A DNA stretch of 64,000 bases from Flavobacterium sp. LC2016-01 (GCF_009711135.1 NZ_WMIC01000004.1:248001-312000); one strand, 5' to 3'. Shown: positions 43,697-53,220, counted from the stretch's first letter. Notes: generated by a model not told the origin, from the letters alone. Numbers and translations: made by a program.

Positions 43697-45793
43697 ATGA
43701 ATAATATAAAAAATATAGGAATTGGTCTTTTATTAACAGCGGGGGTATTTTTTACTTCGTGTTCGAAAGACTTTCTGGACGAAGAACAAACAAATGCTTA
43801 TTCGACCGCTTATTTTGATACACCTGAAGGTCTTCAGGCGCTAACAGTATCTCTTTATGGTAATATTCGCTGGCATTTTGGTTTTGAATGGTCGTATGGA
43901 AATACGCTTTATGGAACTGATGAGTTTACCAATGCGAATGACCTTACCAATGAAATGTGGAATACCTATGATAACCGTTTTGGACCAGTAGGTGCATCAG
44001 CTGCAACTGGAGCGGCGAATGGAAATGCAACAAATCCAAATGCACTTTGGGATGAAATGTATTATGGTATTGCATCTTGTAATACGATTATTGCTAAAGC
44101 AGATAAAGTAATTTCAGATGTAAAAATCAAAAACCGTTGTTTAGCTCACGCTTATTTTTTAAGAGGATACAACTATTATAGACTTGTTGCGCAATACGGA
44201 GGTGTTGTTCTTCAAACGACACCTATTGAAGGAGTTGTTCGTAACTACGAGCGTGCTTCAGAAGAAAAATGTTGGGAACAAGTAATATCTGATTTCCGTA
44301 AAGCTTACAGTCTTTTTGAAGGTGAAGTTTTTACTTATGGAAAAGGAGTTACTTGGACAAAAGCTACTGCTGCACACTTTTTAGCAAAATCTTTATTATT
44401 CCGTGCTTCTGAGCGTAATGATGCTTGGAATAGTGCTTACAAAGATGCGGATCTTAAAGAGGCAATCGATGCTTGTTCATATGCAATTACAGCTCGTGGA
44501 CCATTGACACCTAACTATAGTGATTTATATGCAAACTGGACAGGAATTGACTGTCCAAATGAGCAGCTTAATGAGATTTTGATGGCTGCTGGTCATAATG
44601 GTGATGCTGCTACAGTGGGTCGTTTTGGAAACCGTACATACAGCTACTTCGCTCCTCAATTTTCTAGTTTTTCTGGAGGATGGGTAAAACGTGGTGTTTG
44701 GATCGGAAGTATGGATTTTCAGCGTTGTCGTCCTACAGAATACACTTACGGAGTATTTGATCACGTAAACGATGCTCGTATGTGGAAAACTTTTAGAACG
44801 GTTTACGGTGCTAATACTGTAATCACGCCAAATCCTTCAGGAGTAAAAATTGGAGATCCAGCAATTGTCATGATTTTAAATTCTAAAAATGACAATACTT
44901 ATGATGGTGCTAAATTTGGTGCTACCGTTCAGGCTCCAACTTGGACTGATGCAGCTGGCCGTTTACCAGAGTGGAATACAAGACAAACTCCTACTGCTGG
45001 AACTTTAACAGCTAAAAAAGGACAGTATGTTCCTAACTCTTCAGTATTGTATCAAAATGGAGTTTATGTTGCTCCAAATTTCAAGAATCAGCCAATTTGT
45101 AACTTCTACGCAGGAATCAATAAAACGGAAGATGGTTCACGTACTGCTGAAAGAGGTGATGCACACCGTGATGTAATTATGGCGCGTCTTGCTGAAACTT
45201 ATTTAGTTCGTGCAGAATGTTATGTTCGTCTTGGCCAATATGGAAATGCAATGCAGGATATCAACGTGATTAGAGCTAGAGCACAATGGAAAGCAGGAGA
45301 AAACAGATCTTATTATAATGATGGTTCTCAGGCGTTTAAAGTTAATCCTTTAAATACAGGAAGTTCAGCTACAAACTTTACAGCGTCAAACTTAGATATG
45401 AACACGTATTATTTATCTAATCCAACGATACCTGTAACAACAGCAGCATCTGATTTAACATTGAAATCTTTCCCAAATAATTTGCCAGCTGAAGATGAAG
45501 CGGTTATGGTTAAAGTTGGTGCTTCAACAGATAAAGAACGTGCTATAAACTTTATTCTTAACGAGTCTACTCGTGAGCTTTTAGGAGAATGGCAACGTTG
45601 GGAAACACTTTCTCGTACTGGAATGCTTATTAAACGTGCAAAAGCGTTTAATGCTGAAGCAGCACCTAATATTAAAGTTGGTAAACACGAACTTCGTCCA
45701 ATTCCTCAAACCTTTATTGATGGATTATTAAACGATGATGGTTCTAACTTATCAGCTGCACAAAAAGCGGCTTGGCAGAATCCAGGTTACTAA
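43697..45793 (+). CDS. SusD-like carbohydrate-binding lipoprotein
   Basis: A SusD/RagB family outer-membrane lipoprotein of 698 residues. Lipobox FFTSCSKDFLDEEQ is at the N-terminus; tetratricopeptide-like repeats follow with LAHAYFLRGYNYYRLVAQYGGV, and the ending ESTRELLGEWQRWETLSRTGML and LRPIPQTFIDG is characteristic. It captures the glycan at the cell surface for the SusC partner. I start it at the ATG at 43697, as the longer frame begins with TTG at 43670 and the preceding residues are not a signal peptide. The pair ends at a strong terminator at 45816. Confidence 0.93.
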   Translation: MNNIKNIGIGLLLTAGVFFTSCSKDFLDEEQTNAYSTAYFDTPEGLQALTVSLYGNIRWHFGFEWSYGNTLYGTDEFTNANDLTNEMWNTYDNRFGPVGASAATGAANGNATNPNALWDEMYYGIASCNTIIAKADKVISDVKIKNRCLAHAYFLRGYNYYRLVAQYGGVVLQTTPIEGVVRNYERASEEKCWEQVISDFRKAYSLFEGEVFTYGKGVTWTKATAAHFLAKSLLFRASERNDAWNSAYKDADLKEAIDACSYAITARGPLTPNYSDLYANWTGIDCPNEQLNEILMAAGHNGDAATVGRFGNRTYSYFAPQFSSFSGGWVKRGVWIGSMDFQRCRPTEYTYGVFDHVNDARMWKTFRTVYGANTVITPNPSGVKIGDPAIVMILNSKNDNTYDGAKFGATVQAPTWTDAAGRLPEWNTRQTPTAGTLTAKKGQYVPNSSVLYQNGVYVAPNFKNQPICNFYAGINKTEDGSRTAERGDAHRDVIMARLAETYLVRAECYVRLGQYGNAMQDINVIRARAQWKAGENRSYYNDGSQAFKVNPLNTGSSATNFTASNLDMNTYYLSNPTIPVTTAASDLTLKSFPNNLPAEDEAVMVKVGASTDKERAINFILNESTRELLGEWQRWETLSRTGMLIKRAKAFNAEAAPNIKVGKHELRPIPQTFIDGLLNDDGSNLSAAQKAAWQNPGY

Positions 45794-45815
45794 ATTTTTT
45801 TAATTTTTGTTTTTG

Positions 45816-45848
45816 AAAACCGTCTCATTTTGAGACGGTTTTTTTTTT
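45816..45848 (+). terminator. Terminator after susD1
   Basis: A 12-bp perfect stem (45816-45827 with 45831-45842), TTT loop and a run of T residues. A similar hairpin with the same AACCGTCTCA arm stands after susD2 at 51360. Confidence 0.9.
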
Positions 45849-45918
45849 GTTTTAAACCGAAATGATAGTTACAAATTGATATTAGAAAACGGGTGGAAAA
45901 TTATTTTTCAAAAAAAAA

Positions 45919-45932
45919 TACAATCGATTACA
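45919..45932. promoter_or_regulatory. LacI-type operator upstream of the second susC
   Basis: TACAATCGATTACA fits the operator set. It is about 270 bp upstream of the susC2 minus-7 box and has no promoter box directly in front, so its role differs from the promoter-overlapping copies. It is the only copy in the 30-64 kb half found by eye. Confidence 0.5.
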
Positions 45933-45973
45933 TTTTGTGTTTGAAATTATCATAATTTTCGGATATTTGTTTC

Positions 45974-45998
45974 TTATTCAATAAAAATTTTTGAATAA
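45974..45998. repeat. Small hairpin in the susD1-susC2 gap
   Basis: TTATTCAA (45974-45981) and TTGAATAA (45991-45998) are complementary, loop 9 nt. The rest of the 449-bp gap is AT-rich and shows no gene. Confidence 0.4.
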
Positions 45999-46164
45999 AA
46001 TTATGGTATCTGAAAAAAAAATATTGTTTAATTCGGATATTCGTATTTAGAAGTTTTTTCTTTAGTTCCCTTTGAAAATCAGTGGTTTGAAGGTTTTTAT
46101 GGTTAAAAAAAACTTAAATAAAAATCATAAAACTCTGTAAATTAGAATAGTACTAAATTACTTT

Positions 46165-46210
46165 ACAGGACACTACAGGACAGTACGGAATTAACTTCTA
46201 AATAAATTTG
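46165..46210 (+). promoter_or_regulatory. Direct-repeat promoter of susC2/susD2
   Basis: ACAGGA (46165-46170) and ACAGGA (46175-46180), a 22-nt gap and TAAATTTG (46203-46210), then about 32 nt to the ATG at 46243. The layout is identical to the susC1 promoter, including the AACCAAATTTA leader shared with susC1. Confidence 0.78.
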
Positions 46211-46242
46211 AGTAACTAATTAATTAACCAAATTTAACTTTT

Positions 46243-49200
46243 ATGAAAAACAAATTAAATGTGCTGCTGCTGATAGCCATGTTTGCATTATTGCATGCAT
46301 CTGGTTACGCGCAGAACAAAGTAGTCAAAGGTACTGTTAAAGACGCTACAGGATTGCCAATTCCGGGTGTCAATGTACTCATCAAAGGAAGCCAGAACGG
46401 AGTAAGTACAGATCTGGATGGTAGTTACTCAATTAACGTGGCTTCTGGTAATGTTCTTGTTTACAGTTTTATCGGTTTTAAAAAACAAGAAATCACTGTA
46501 GGAGCTGCAACTGCTTACAATGTTGTACTTAAAGAAGAAGACAATTCTCTTGAGGAGGTAGTTGTAGTAGGTTACGGTACAAAAAAGAAAAAGGATCTTA
46601 CGGGTTCGATTGTGAGTGTAAATGCTGATGAGATTGCATCGAGACCCGTTGTAAATGCCGTACAGGCGATGCAAGGTAAGGCTGCCGGTGTGGATGTTGG
46701 ATCAAGTGAACGCCCAGGTACTGTAGGAAGTATTACAATTCGTGGAGCTCGTTCTATTTCAGCTTCAAATGCACCGCTTTATGTAGTTGATGGTATTCCG
46801 CTAAATTCAAGACTGGTAACAGATGCTTCTACTGGAAAAATTAGTGTTGATCCTAATTCTGGAGGTCTTGATTTCTTGAATCCAACTGATATTGAAACAA
46901 TCGACGTTTTAAAAGATGCTTCTGCAACCGCTATTTATGGTTCTCGTGGAGCAAACGGAGTTATCATTGTAACAACAAAAAAAGGTAAAAACGGAAAATT
47001 TACTTTAAACTATGATACTTCATTAATGACGGAAACGATTCATGAAAATGCTCCAATGATGACCGCTGGAGAGTATATCGAGTTTCGTCGTTGGGGAAGA
47101 TATTATTCAAATCCAGCAGCTTTTCCTAAAGGAGATGCTCCTACAATAGAAAATGATAAGTTAATTTTCCTTGCTTCTGCTGACCCGGCTGCATGGGCAA
47201 ACATTGAGAAAGGATGGGCTGGCGGAACTTGGGATGGTTCTAAAGTTGCAACTACAGACTGGACAAAATTTGTAACTCGTACGGGAATCACACAACAGCA
47301 TACGATCGGTGTAAGCGGCGGAACTGAAAAAATGAAAGCCTATGGTTCTTTTGGATATTTAGATAATACAGGAACTTTATTTGGACAAAGTTATGTACGT
47401 TACAGTGGGACTGCTAACGTGGATATTACACCGACGAAATGGTTTTCAATGGGCGTGAGTCTTAATACTAGTTATGGTATAAATGAATATGGACAGTCAA
47501 ACGTAGGAAGAACAGCAGTTACAAGTTCAACAGGAATTTATGCAACTGCTCGTACAAATCTTCCTTATGCAGTTCCTTATGACAGCAACGGAAACAGAAT
47601 TGATAGTCCAGGTGGAGATTCAACTATCAGAACTCCGGTTGATGAATATAAATTGTCTCAGGATCAGCGTGTAACTTTGCGTGCTTTTGGTAGTTTATAT
47701 GCTCAGTTTGATTTGGGTGCAATTTCTTCAAAGCTTGACGGATTAAAATACCGTATCAACTTTGGTCCAGATCTTAGTTCATTCCGTGATGGAGTTTATT
47801 TAGATGGAAAATCGGCGATTCGTTCAGGAACTAGTTTTGCTTCTCTTGCAAACGAAAAAACGATTTCTTACACATTGGATAACTTGCTTTTATATAATAA
47901 AACATTTGGAAATCACACTTTTGGAGGAACATTGTTAATGAGCCAGACAGAATATCACAATGAGAATAGTTCAATGTCTGCAAATGACATTAAAAACCCT
48001 GAAAACAAATGGAATGCTTTAACGCCTGCAAATGTTACACTTGCCGGATATTCTTCTGGTTTGACAGATACAGGTTTACTTTCTTATATGGGACGTGTAA
48101 ATTATTCATACGCTGACAAATATTTATTTACTGCTTCTGGACGTTATGATGGAGCTTCACAATTAGCTTCTGAGAACAGATGGGCATTTTTCCCAAGTGC
48201 TTCAGCGGCGTGGATTTTAAATAAAGAAAAATTCTTAGAAAATGTTTCTTGGATCAACCAATTAAAAATGAGAGTTGGTTATGGAGTTACCGGAAATGCT
48301 GCCGTTCCTGCTTATGCAACACAACCGCCATTAGTTGGTATTGTTTATCCTAACGGTTCTGGTGTTGTAAACAATACGTCTCTAGGAAATGTTGATTTAG
48401 GATGGGAAAAAACGGCTCAGTTCAACTATGGTATCGATTTCGCATTGTTCAGCAATAGAGTTTCTGGAGCTTTGGATTATTTTACAAGCAGAACTACAGA
48501 TTTATTGCTAAAAAGCAGTGTACCAACAGTTATTGGTGTAAAAGATACATACCAAAACGTTGGTGAAACAGAAGGTCATGGTGTCGAGTTGACTGTGAAT
48601 ACAGTAAACGTTACTTCAAAAGATTTTGAATGGACAACTAATATTAGTGCTTCTTACCAGCAAAATAAAATTGTTTCACTTCAAAATGGAAAATTTGACG
48701 ACATCAACAACAATTTATTTATTGGAAATTCTCAAAACGTAATTTACGGTTTCGAGTCAAACGGAATTTGGAAACCTGAAGATGCTGCTGAAATGGCAAA
48801 ATTTAATGCGGCTGCAGGTTCAAACATTTTCTCTTTTGGTAATGCAAGACCAGTAGATCAAAATGGAGATTATAAAATTGATGCTAATAATGATCGTGTA
48901 ATTATTGGTTCAAAAGATCCAAAATATATTGTGGGTATGACGAATACTTTCAACTATAAAAATTTCGAATTTACATTCTTTGTTTACGGAAAGATGGGCT
49001 ACTTATATGATACTTTAGGTGAAAATGAAGGCGCAAAAGGAAGCCAGAGATCAATTAATTATTATAATGACAACAATGTAAATGCCGAATATCAAAAACC
49101 AATTTATTCAGCAGGAACAGGAGATCCATATTATCCAATCTTAGGATATCGTAATGGTTCATTTTTGAAAATGCGAAATATTTCTCTTGGATATCATTTC

Positions 49201-49362
49201 GATAAAGAATTAGTACAGAGCCTTGGACTTTCTAAATTGAGATTATACTGTCAGGTAAACAATCCGGGCATGGTTTTCACAAAAGTAAAATGGACTGATT
49301 TGGATACGCAGACAACGGCTTCAAACAGAGGAATAACTTTAGGGTTAAATGTAGGATTCTAA
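46243..49362 (+). CDS. SusC-like TonB-dependent outer membrane transporter (second pair)
   Basis: A 1039-residue SusC protein with the same domain order as susC1: signal peptide, regulatory domain KVVKGTVKDATGLPIPGVNV, VVVVGYGTKKKKDLTGSI, plug RGARSISASNAPLYVVDGIPL and DASATAIYGSRGANGVI, barrel, terminal LGLNVGF. It is similar to susC1 in the first 120 residues but much changed in the barrel, suggesting a different oligosaccharide. The pair is controlled by the same direct-repeat promoter and has in addition a LacI-type operator 310 bp upstream, so it may answer to both signals. It is followed by susD2 19 bp later. Confidence 0.95.
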   Translation: MKNKLNVLLLIAMFALLHASGYAQNKVVKGTVKDATGLPIPGVNVLIKGSQNGVSTDLDGSYSINVASGNVLVYSFIGFKKQEITVGAATAYNVVLKEEDNSLEEVVVVGYGTKKKKDLTGSIVSVNADEIASRPVVNAVQAMQGKAAGVDVGSSERPGTVGSITIRGARSISASNAPLYVVDGIPLNSRLVTDASTGKISVDPNSGGLDFLNPTDIETIDVLKDASATAIYGSRGANGVIIVTTKKGKNGKFTLNYDTSLMTETIHENAPMMTAGEYIEFRRWGRYYSNPAAFPKGDAPTIENDKLIFLASADPAAWANIEKGWAGGTWDGSKVATTDWTKFVTRTGITQQHTIGVSGGTEKMKAYGSFGYLDNTGTLFGQSYVRYSGTANVDITPTKWFSMGVSLNTSYGINEYGQSNVGRTAVTSSTGIYATARTNLPYAVPYDSNGNRIDSPGGDSTIRTPVDEYKLSQDQRVTLRAFGSLYAQFDLGAISSKLDGLKYRINFGPDLSSFRDGVYLDGKSAIRSGTSFASLANEKTISYTLDNLLLYNKTFGNHTFGGTLLMSQTEYHNENSSMSANDIKNPENKWNALTPANVTLAGYSSGLTDTGLLSYMGRVNYSYADKYLFTASGRYDGASQLASENRWAFFPSASAAWILNKEKFLENVSWINQLKMRVGYGVTGNAAVPAYATQPPLVGIVYPNGSGVVNNTSLGNVDLGWEKTAQFNYGIDFALFSNRVSGALDYFTSRTTDLLLKSSVPTVIGVKDTYQNVGETEGHGVELTVNTVNVTSKDFEWTTNISASYQQNKIVSLQNGKFDDINNNLFIGNSQNVIYGFESNGIWKPEDAAEMAKFNAAAGSNIFSFGNARPVDQNGDYKIDANNDRVIIGSKDPKYIVGMTNTFNYKNFEFTFFVYGKMGYLYDTLGENEGAKGSQRSINYYNDNNVNAEYQKPIYSAGTGDPYYPILGYRNGSFLKMRNISLGYHFDKELVQSLGLSKLRLYCQVNNPGMVFTKVKWTDLDTQTTASNRGITLGLNVGF

Positions 49363-49381
49363 ATAATTAAAAAACATCATT

Positions 49382-51325
49382 ATGAAAAATTATAAAAAAC
49401 TATATATCAACTTAATGCTTGTTGCAGCGCTGACTTTAGGAAGTTCTTGCAGCAAAGATTTTCTTGACGAAGAGTTGACAACAGCTTACAGTTCAGATTA
49501 TTATAAAACAGAGGCTGGAATTCAGGCTTTGGCAGTTGGAACTTATTATCAGGTATTTGCAGCAGAATTTCAAGGGGAAGTACCGCTTACTGCAACTGAA
49601 TCTGGAACTGATGAATTTCACGCGGGAGGTGACCCTTCAAACTGGATTTGGAACTCATATTCCTCAGGTTTTAAGGCTTTTGTAACAGTTTCTAACGCTA
49701 ATACTGTTGCGGCAAATACACATTGGGACAATTTATATATCGGAATTGGGAATGCTAATACGTTAATTGAATCGGCAACAAATATTGCTTCAACAAATGA
49801 TGCCATCAAAAAAACGGCGTTAGGTGAAGGTTACTTTTTAAGAGCTTTCAGTTATTTGCAATTGGTCCGTCAATATGGAGCTGTTCCTTTAAAACTAAAA
49901 ACAAGCTCTACTGTTGAATTAGAATTCACAAGAGCTGCACCGCAGGAAGTTTTAAATCAGGTAATTGCCGATTTTACTCAGGCTTACAATTTATTAGGGA
50001 ATGCTGGTGCTCCGGCAAAAATCACTAAAGATGCGGCAGCGCATTATTTGGCAAAAGCGTATTTAACCCGCGCGAGCGAAATCAATGACAGCTGGAATGG
50101 GCCTACAAAAACTGCCGATTTACAACAAGTTGTTACTTTGTCTGATGAGGTAATTTCGCATCACCCATTAGCTGCTAATTATGATAATTTATGGTCGTAT
50201 ACCACTGCTGATGGTGCTAATGAAAAACTTCCGGAGTTAATTTTATCTGCACAGTTCAATGCAAGTACATTAACAACTGGAGGAAATCAGCAGCATTTAT
50301 ATTTCCTTTCTACTTACGACCAATTGCCCCAAATGAAGCGTAACCTTGCCGGCGGAAGACCTTTTAGCCGTTTAGCACCAACTTATTTTGTATATGATGC
50401 TTTTGATCATGTAAATGATTCACGTTTCTGGAAAAGTTTCCAGACAAAAAGTATCGTCAATAATGCTTCTGGAGCTGTTTACAAAAATGGCGATTTAGGA
50501 ATTATGTATGTTGTAAATACAGCTGCAGATACTCGTTTTGCAAAAACTAAAAATTCAGATGTCATCATTTATCCAAAAACAGGAAAAACAATTCCGAGTG
50601 TTTATGTAGCTTATGCTGCAGATAAAGTGGGTTTAATGGCCGATGTAAGATTTCCTTCTTTAAGTAAATACATGGACGGAAACAGAATTGATTTGAGTAA
50701 TATAAAAGGATCTCGTGATATTATATTAGCACGTTCTGGTGAAACTTACTTAATGGCTGCCGAAGCAAAAATCCGTTTGGCAAAAGCGGGCGGTGCTACC
50801 TATGCAGATGCATTGCCTTATATCAATGCGGTTCGTAACCGTGGCGCTTATAAAGCAGGTGAAAATCGTGCAGCTTATGCGGATGGTTCAGCGGCTTATA
50901 CAACTACAGGTCAGGCTGGAATTCCAATTTCGTATATTCCTGAAAACTCTTATTATGAGTCAAATAATATTGCGGTTGCAACAACTGCAACGAGCTTGGC
51001 AATTAGCAGTATTACTGCTTTGCCAGCAGAAGATTTGGCTGTAATTTCAAAATTAGGATACGGAACTGATTATGACAGAATGTTATGTTTAGTACTTAAT
51101 GAGCGCACCAGAGAATTGTGTGGAGAATTCCACCGTTGGGAAGATTTAAGCCGAACTAATACATTAATTGCCAGAGCAAAAGCTTACAATATTGAAGCGG
51201 CAGCAAATATTCAACAATATCATAATCTGCGTCCAATTCCTCAGACTTTTCTTGATGGAGTTTACGCAAGCGGAAAACCTTTGACTGCAGCAGAAAAAGC
51301 GGCTATGCAGAATCCAGGTTATTAA
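49382..51325 (+). CDS. SusD-like carbohydrate-binding lipoprotein (second pair)
   Basis: A 647-residue SusD protein with lipobox LGSSCSKDFLDEEL, TPR-like helices (LGEGYFLRAFSYLQLVRQYGA), a characteristic NERTRELCGEFHRWEDLSRTN near the end and LRPIPQTFLDGV. It pairs with susC2 (19 bp spacing). Length and key motifs match susD1, but internal binding regions differ, in line with a different ligand. Surface glycan capture is the family role. A strong terminator at 51360 ends the pair. Confidence 0.93.
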   Translation: MKNYKKLYINLMLVAALTLGSSCSKDFLDEELTTAYSSDYYKTEAGIQALAVGTYYQVFAAEFQGEVPLTATESGTDEFHAGGDPSNWIWNSYSSGFKAFVTVSNANTVAANTHWDNLYIGIGNANTLIESATNIASTNDAIKKTALGEGYFLRAFSYLQLVRQYGAVPLKLKTSSTVELEFTRAAPQEVLNQVIADFTQAYNLLGNAGAPAKITKDAAAHYLAKAYLTRASEINDSWNGPTKTADLQQVVTLSDEVISHHPLAANYDNLWSYTTADGANEKLPELILSAQFNASTLTTGGNQQHLYFLSTYDQLPQMKRNLAGGRPFSRLAPTYFVYDAFDHVNDSRFWKSFQTKSIVNNASGAVYKNGDLGIMYVVNTAADTRFAKTKNSDVIIYPKTGKTIPSVYVAYAADKVGLMADVRFPSLSKYMDGNRIDLSNIKGSRDIILARSGETYLMAAEAKIRLAKAGGATYADALPYINAVRNRGAYKAGENRAAYADGSAAYTTTGQAGIPISYIPENSYYESNNIAVATTATSLAISSITALPAEDLAVISKLGYGTDYDRMLCLVLNERTRELCGEFHRWEDLSRTNTLIARAKAYNIEAAANIQQYHNLRPIPQTFLDGVYASGKPLTAAEKAAMQNPGY

Positions 51326-51359
51326 TATTAAACGTATTTTTTGGTTTTTTTACGTTAGG

Positions 51360-51390
51360 AACCGTCTCATTTTTTGAGGCGGTTTTTTTT
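51360..51390 (+). terminator. Terminator after susD2
   Basis: A 10-bp stem (51360-51369 with 51375-51384, one G-U pair), 5-nt loop and a run of T residues. Close to the susD1 terminator in sequence, suggesting duplication of the susCD unit with its 3' end. Confidence 0.88.
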
Positions 51391-51398
51391 ATTATATA

Positions 51399-51444
51399 GC
51401 AGGGTACAACAGGATAGTTTCCAGTTATTTAATAATTAAATTTG
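51399..51444 (+). promoter_or_regulatory. Direct-repeat promoter of the candidate small RNA
   Basis: GCAGGG (51399-51404) and ACAGGA (51409-51414) are 10 bp apart, then 22 nt, then TAAATTTG (51437-51444). Same spacing as at susC1 and susC2, but directed at a transcription unit with no convincing gene, ending in the terminator at 51514. Confidence 0.7.
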
Positions 51445-51450
51445 ATAATC

Positions 51451-51549
51451 ATTTTAAGGATATTGGTTTTCGTTAATATGGTAATGGTAAAATTAAGTGG
51501 TTTTGATTTTACGAAGGCAGTAACTCCGGTTGCTGCCTTTTTTGTTTTT
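51451..51549 (+). ncRNA. Candidate small RNA of about 95 nt within the PUL
   Basis: A promoter of the locus regulon (51399-51444) would start this transcript near 51451. It ends at an excellent terminator: 11-bp stem AAGGCAGTAAC (51514-51524) with GTTGCTGCCTT (51529-51539), TCCG loop, then T residues. A 44-codon frame starting at 51478 runs through the stem and beyond it, so a peptide is unlikely. A second copy of the regulon promoter follows at 51566, leaving no other purpose for this one. I do not know a matching RNA family. Confidence 0.5.
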
Positions 51550-51565
51550 ACAATTCTGCAGCAAA

Positions 51566-51611
51566 ACAGGGAAGCACAGGATACCGATATCGTTTTAGTA
51601 CTTTATCTTTA
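51566..51611 (+). promoter_or_regulatory. Direct-repeat promoter of the SASA esterase operon
   Basis: ACAGGG (51566-51571) and ACAGGA (51576-51581), 22 nt, then TATCTTTA (51604-51611; 7 of 8). The start codon of the esterase gene is 29 nt downstream. No TTG at -33, as in the other copies. Confidence 0.72.
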
Positions 51612-51639
51612 AAGTTTTAGTATTAAAATTATATTCCGA

Positions 51640-53178
51640 ATGATTTATTTAAAGAAATTGTTGTTAATATTCATTGTTTTAGGATTTAAACTAACAGTGT
51701 TGGCTCAAGTAAAATTGCCTGCTTTGGTGGGTGATAATATGGTTTTACAGCAAAATTTGAAAGTGAATTTATGGGGGTGGGCTTCTCCAAATGAGAAAAT
51801 AAAAATCCAATTAGGCTGGCAAAATAATCCTGTAGAAATTACTGCAAATACTGATGGAACTTGGAAAACTGCTGTTGATACACCAACTGGAAGCGAAAAA
51901 CAATATGATATTACAATCGAAGCTTCAAATAAAATTATTCTTAAAAATATTTTGATTGGAGAAGTCTGGATCTGCTCTGGGCAATCTAATATGTATTTTC
52001 CTGTTGGAAAAGAAGAAGGAACTTGGAAAACGGGCGTAAAAAATTATGAAGAAGAAATTCAGAATGCTAATTTTTCATCAATAAGATTATTTACGGTACA
52101 GACAAAAGTTTCTCAAAAACCTTTAGAAGATGTTGCAGGAAATTGGAATGTTTGTTCTCCTTCAACCATTAAATCTTTTTCAGCTGTTGCTTATTTCTTT
52201 GGAAGAGATTTATATCAAAATTTAAAAGTCCCAATCGGATTAATTTCAACTTCTTGGGGCGGAACAAAAGCGGAAGCCTGGACATCGCAAGCTGTTTTAG
52301 AAGGCAATCCGGATTTTCTTCCAATTCTAGAACAAGATGCAAAAAACGAAAAATTGTTTCAGGAAAAATTAGAAACGTATTATGCTGATTTGAAAAAAGA
52401 ACGTTTAGCAAATAATAATGATGTTTCGAAAACCCAATTAAAAAAGCCTAAAAAAGAAGAAAATAAAACCTCTTATGTTTTGTACAATGCAATGCTTCAT
52501 CCGATAGTTAATTATACGATGAAAGGTGTAATTTGGTACCAAGGAGAAAGCAATGCCGAAAGTGCCTTTTTATACAGAAGCCTTTTTCCAGCAATGGTAA
52601 AAAGTTGGAGAAATGAATGGAATCAGGGCGATTTTCCGTTTTATTTTGTTCAAATTGCACCGCACAAAGGACAAAATCCTGATATTAGAGAAGCGCAGTT
52701 AATGGCTTCAAAAACAATTCCAAACAGCGGAATGGTCGTTACAACAGATGTTGGAAATGCCACAAATATTCATCCAATTGACAAACAGACTGTTGGTTAT
52801 CGTTTGGCTTTAATTGCAAAAGCAAAAACATACGGAGAAAGTAAATTAGTATATTCTGGACCAACATACAATCATTTGGAAATCAAAAAACAGCAAGTTA
52901 AATTGTTTTTTGATGATGTTCCAAACGGATTTAAAAAAAGCAATGAAGATTTAAAGGAGTTCCAAATTGCAGGAAACGATAAAGTTTTTTATTCGGCGAC
53001 AGCTAAAATTGACAAAAAAGCAATTATCGTTTCTTCACCAAATGTAAAAGAACCTGTTGCGGTTCGCTTTGCATGGAAAGCCGTTCCAGAACCCAATTTA
53101 TTCAATGCTGAAAATTTACCGGCATCGCCTTTTAGAACGGATGATTGGGTAAATGTTTCAAATGAAATTCAAAAATAG
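51640..53178 (+). CDS. Sialate O-acetylesterase-like carbohydrate esterase (SASA domain)
   Basis: A 512-residue exported esterase. An N-terminal beta-sandwich (LPALVGDNMVLQQNLKVNLWGWA) precedes the SGNH-like core: nucleophile Ser116 in CSGQSNMYF, WGGTKAEAWTS, VIWYQGESNAE and the catalytic histidine in NIHPIDKQTVGYRLAL. SASA proteins remove acetyl esters from sugars; in plant-polymer loci they act on pectin or xylan acetyl groups. It is the first gene after the small-RNA unit and is under the same regulon promoter. Genes to 61.6 kb follow with short gaps. It is a different fold from the other esterases in the window. Confidence 0.88.
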   Translation: MIYLKKLLLIFIVLGFKLTVLAQVKLPALVGDNMVLQQNLKVNLWGWASPNEKIKIQLGWQNNPVEITANTDGTWKTAVDTPTGSEKQYDITIEASNKIILKNILIGEVWICSGQSNMYFPVGKEEGTWKTGVKNYEEEIQNANFSSIRLFTVQTKVSQKPLEDVAGNWNVCSPSTIKSFSAVAYFFGRDLYQNLKVPIGLISTSWGGTKAEAWTSQAVLEGNPDFLPILEQDAKNEKLFQEKLETYYADLKKERLANNNDVSKTQLKKPKKEENKTSYVLYNAMLHPIVNYTMKGVIWYQGESNAESAFLYRSLFPAMVKSWRNEWNQGDFPFYFVQIAPHKGQNPDIREAQLMASKTIPNSGMVVTTDVGNATNIHPIDKQTVGYRLALIAKAKTYGESKLVYSGPTYNHLEIKKQQVKLFFDDVPNGFKKSNEDLKEFQIAGNDKVFYSATAKIDKKAIIVSSPNVKEPVAVRFAWKAVPEPNLFNAENLPASPFRTDDWVNVSNEIQK

Positions 53179-53220
53179 ATAATTTGCTAAATCTGCAGTA
53201 TCTGCGAGAAAAATAAAAAA

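Noticed and set aside
51478-51612. 44-codon frame starting MVMVKLSGFDFTKAV inside the candidate small RNA
   Set aside because: It runs through the terminator stem and over the next promoter, has no recognisable features, and its end coincides with the minus-7 box of the following gene.
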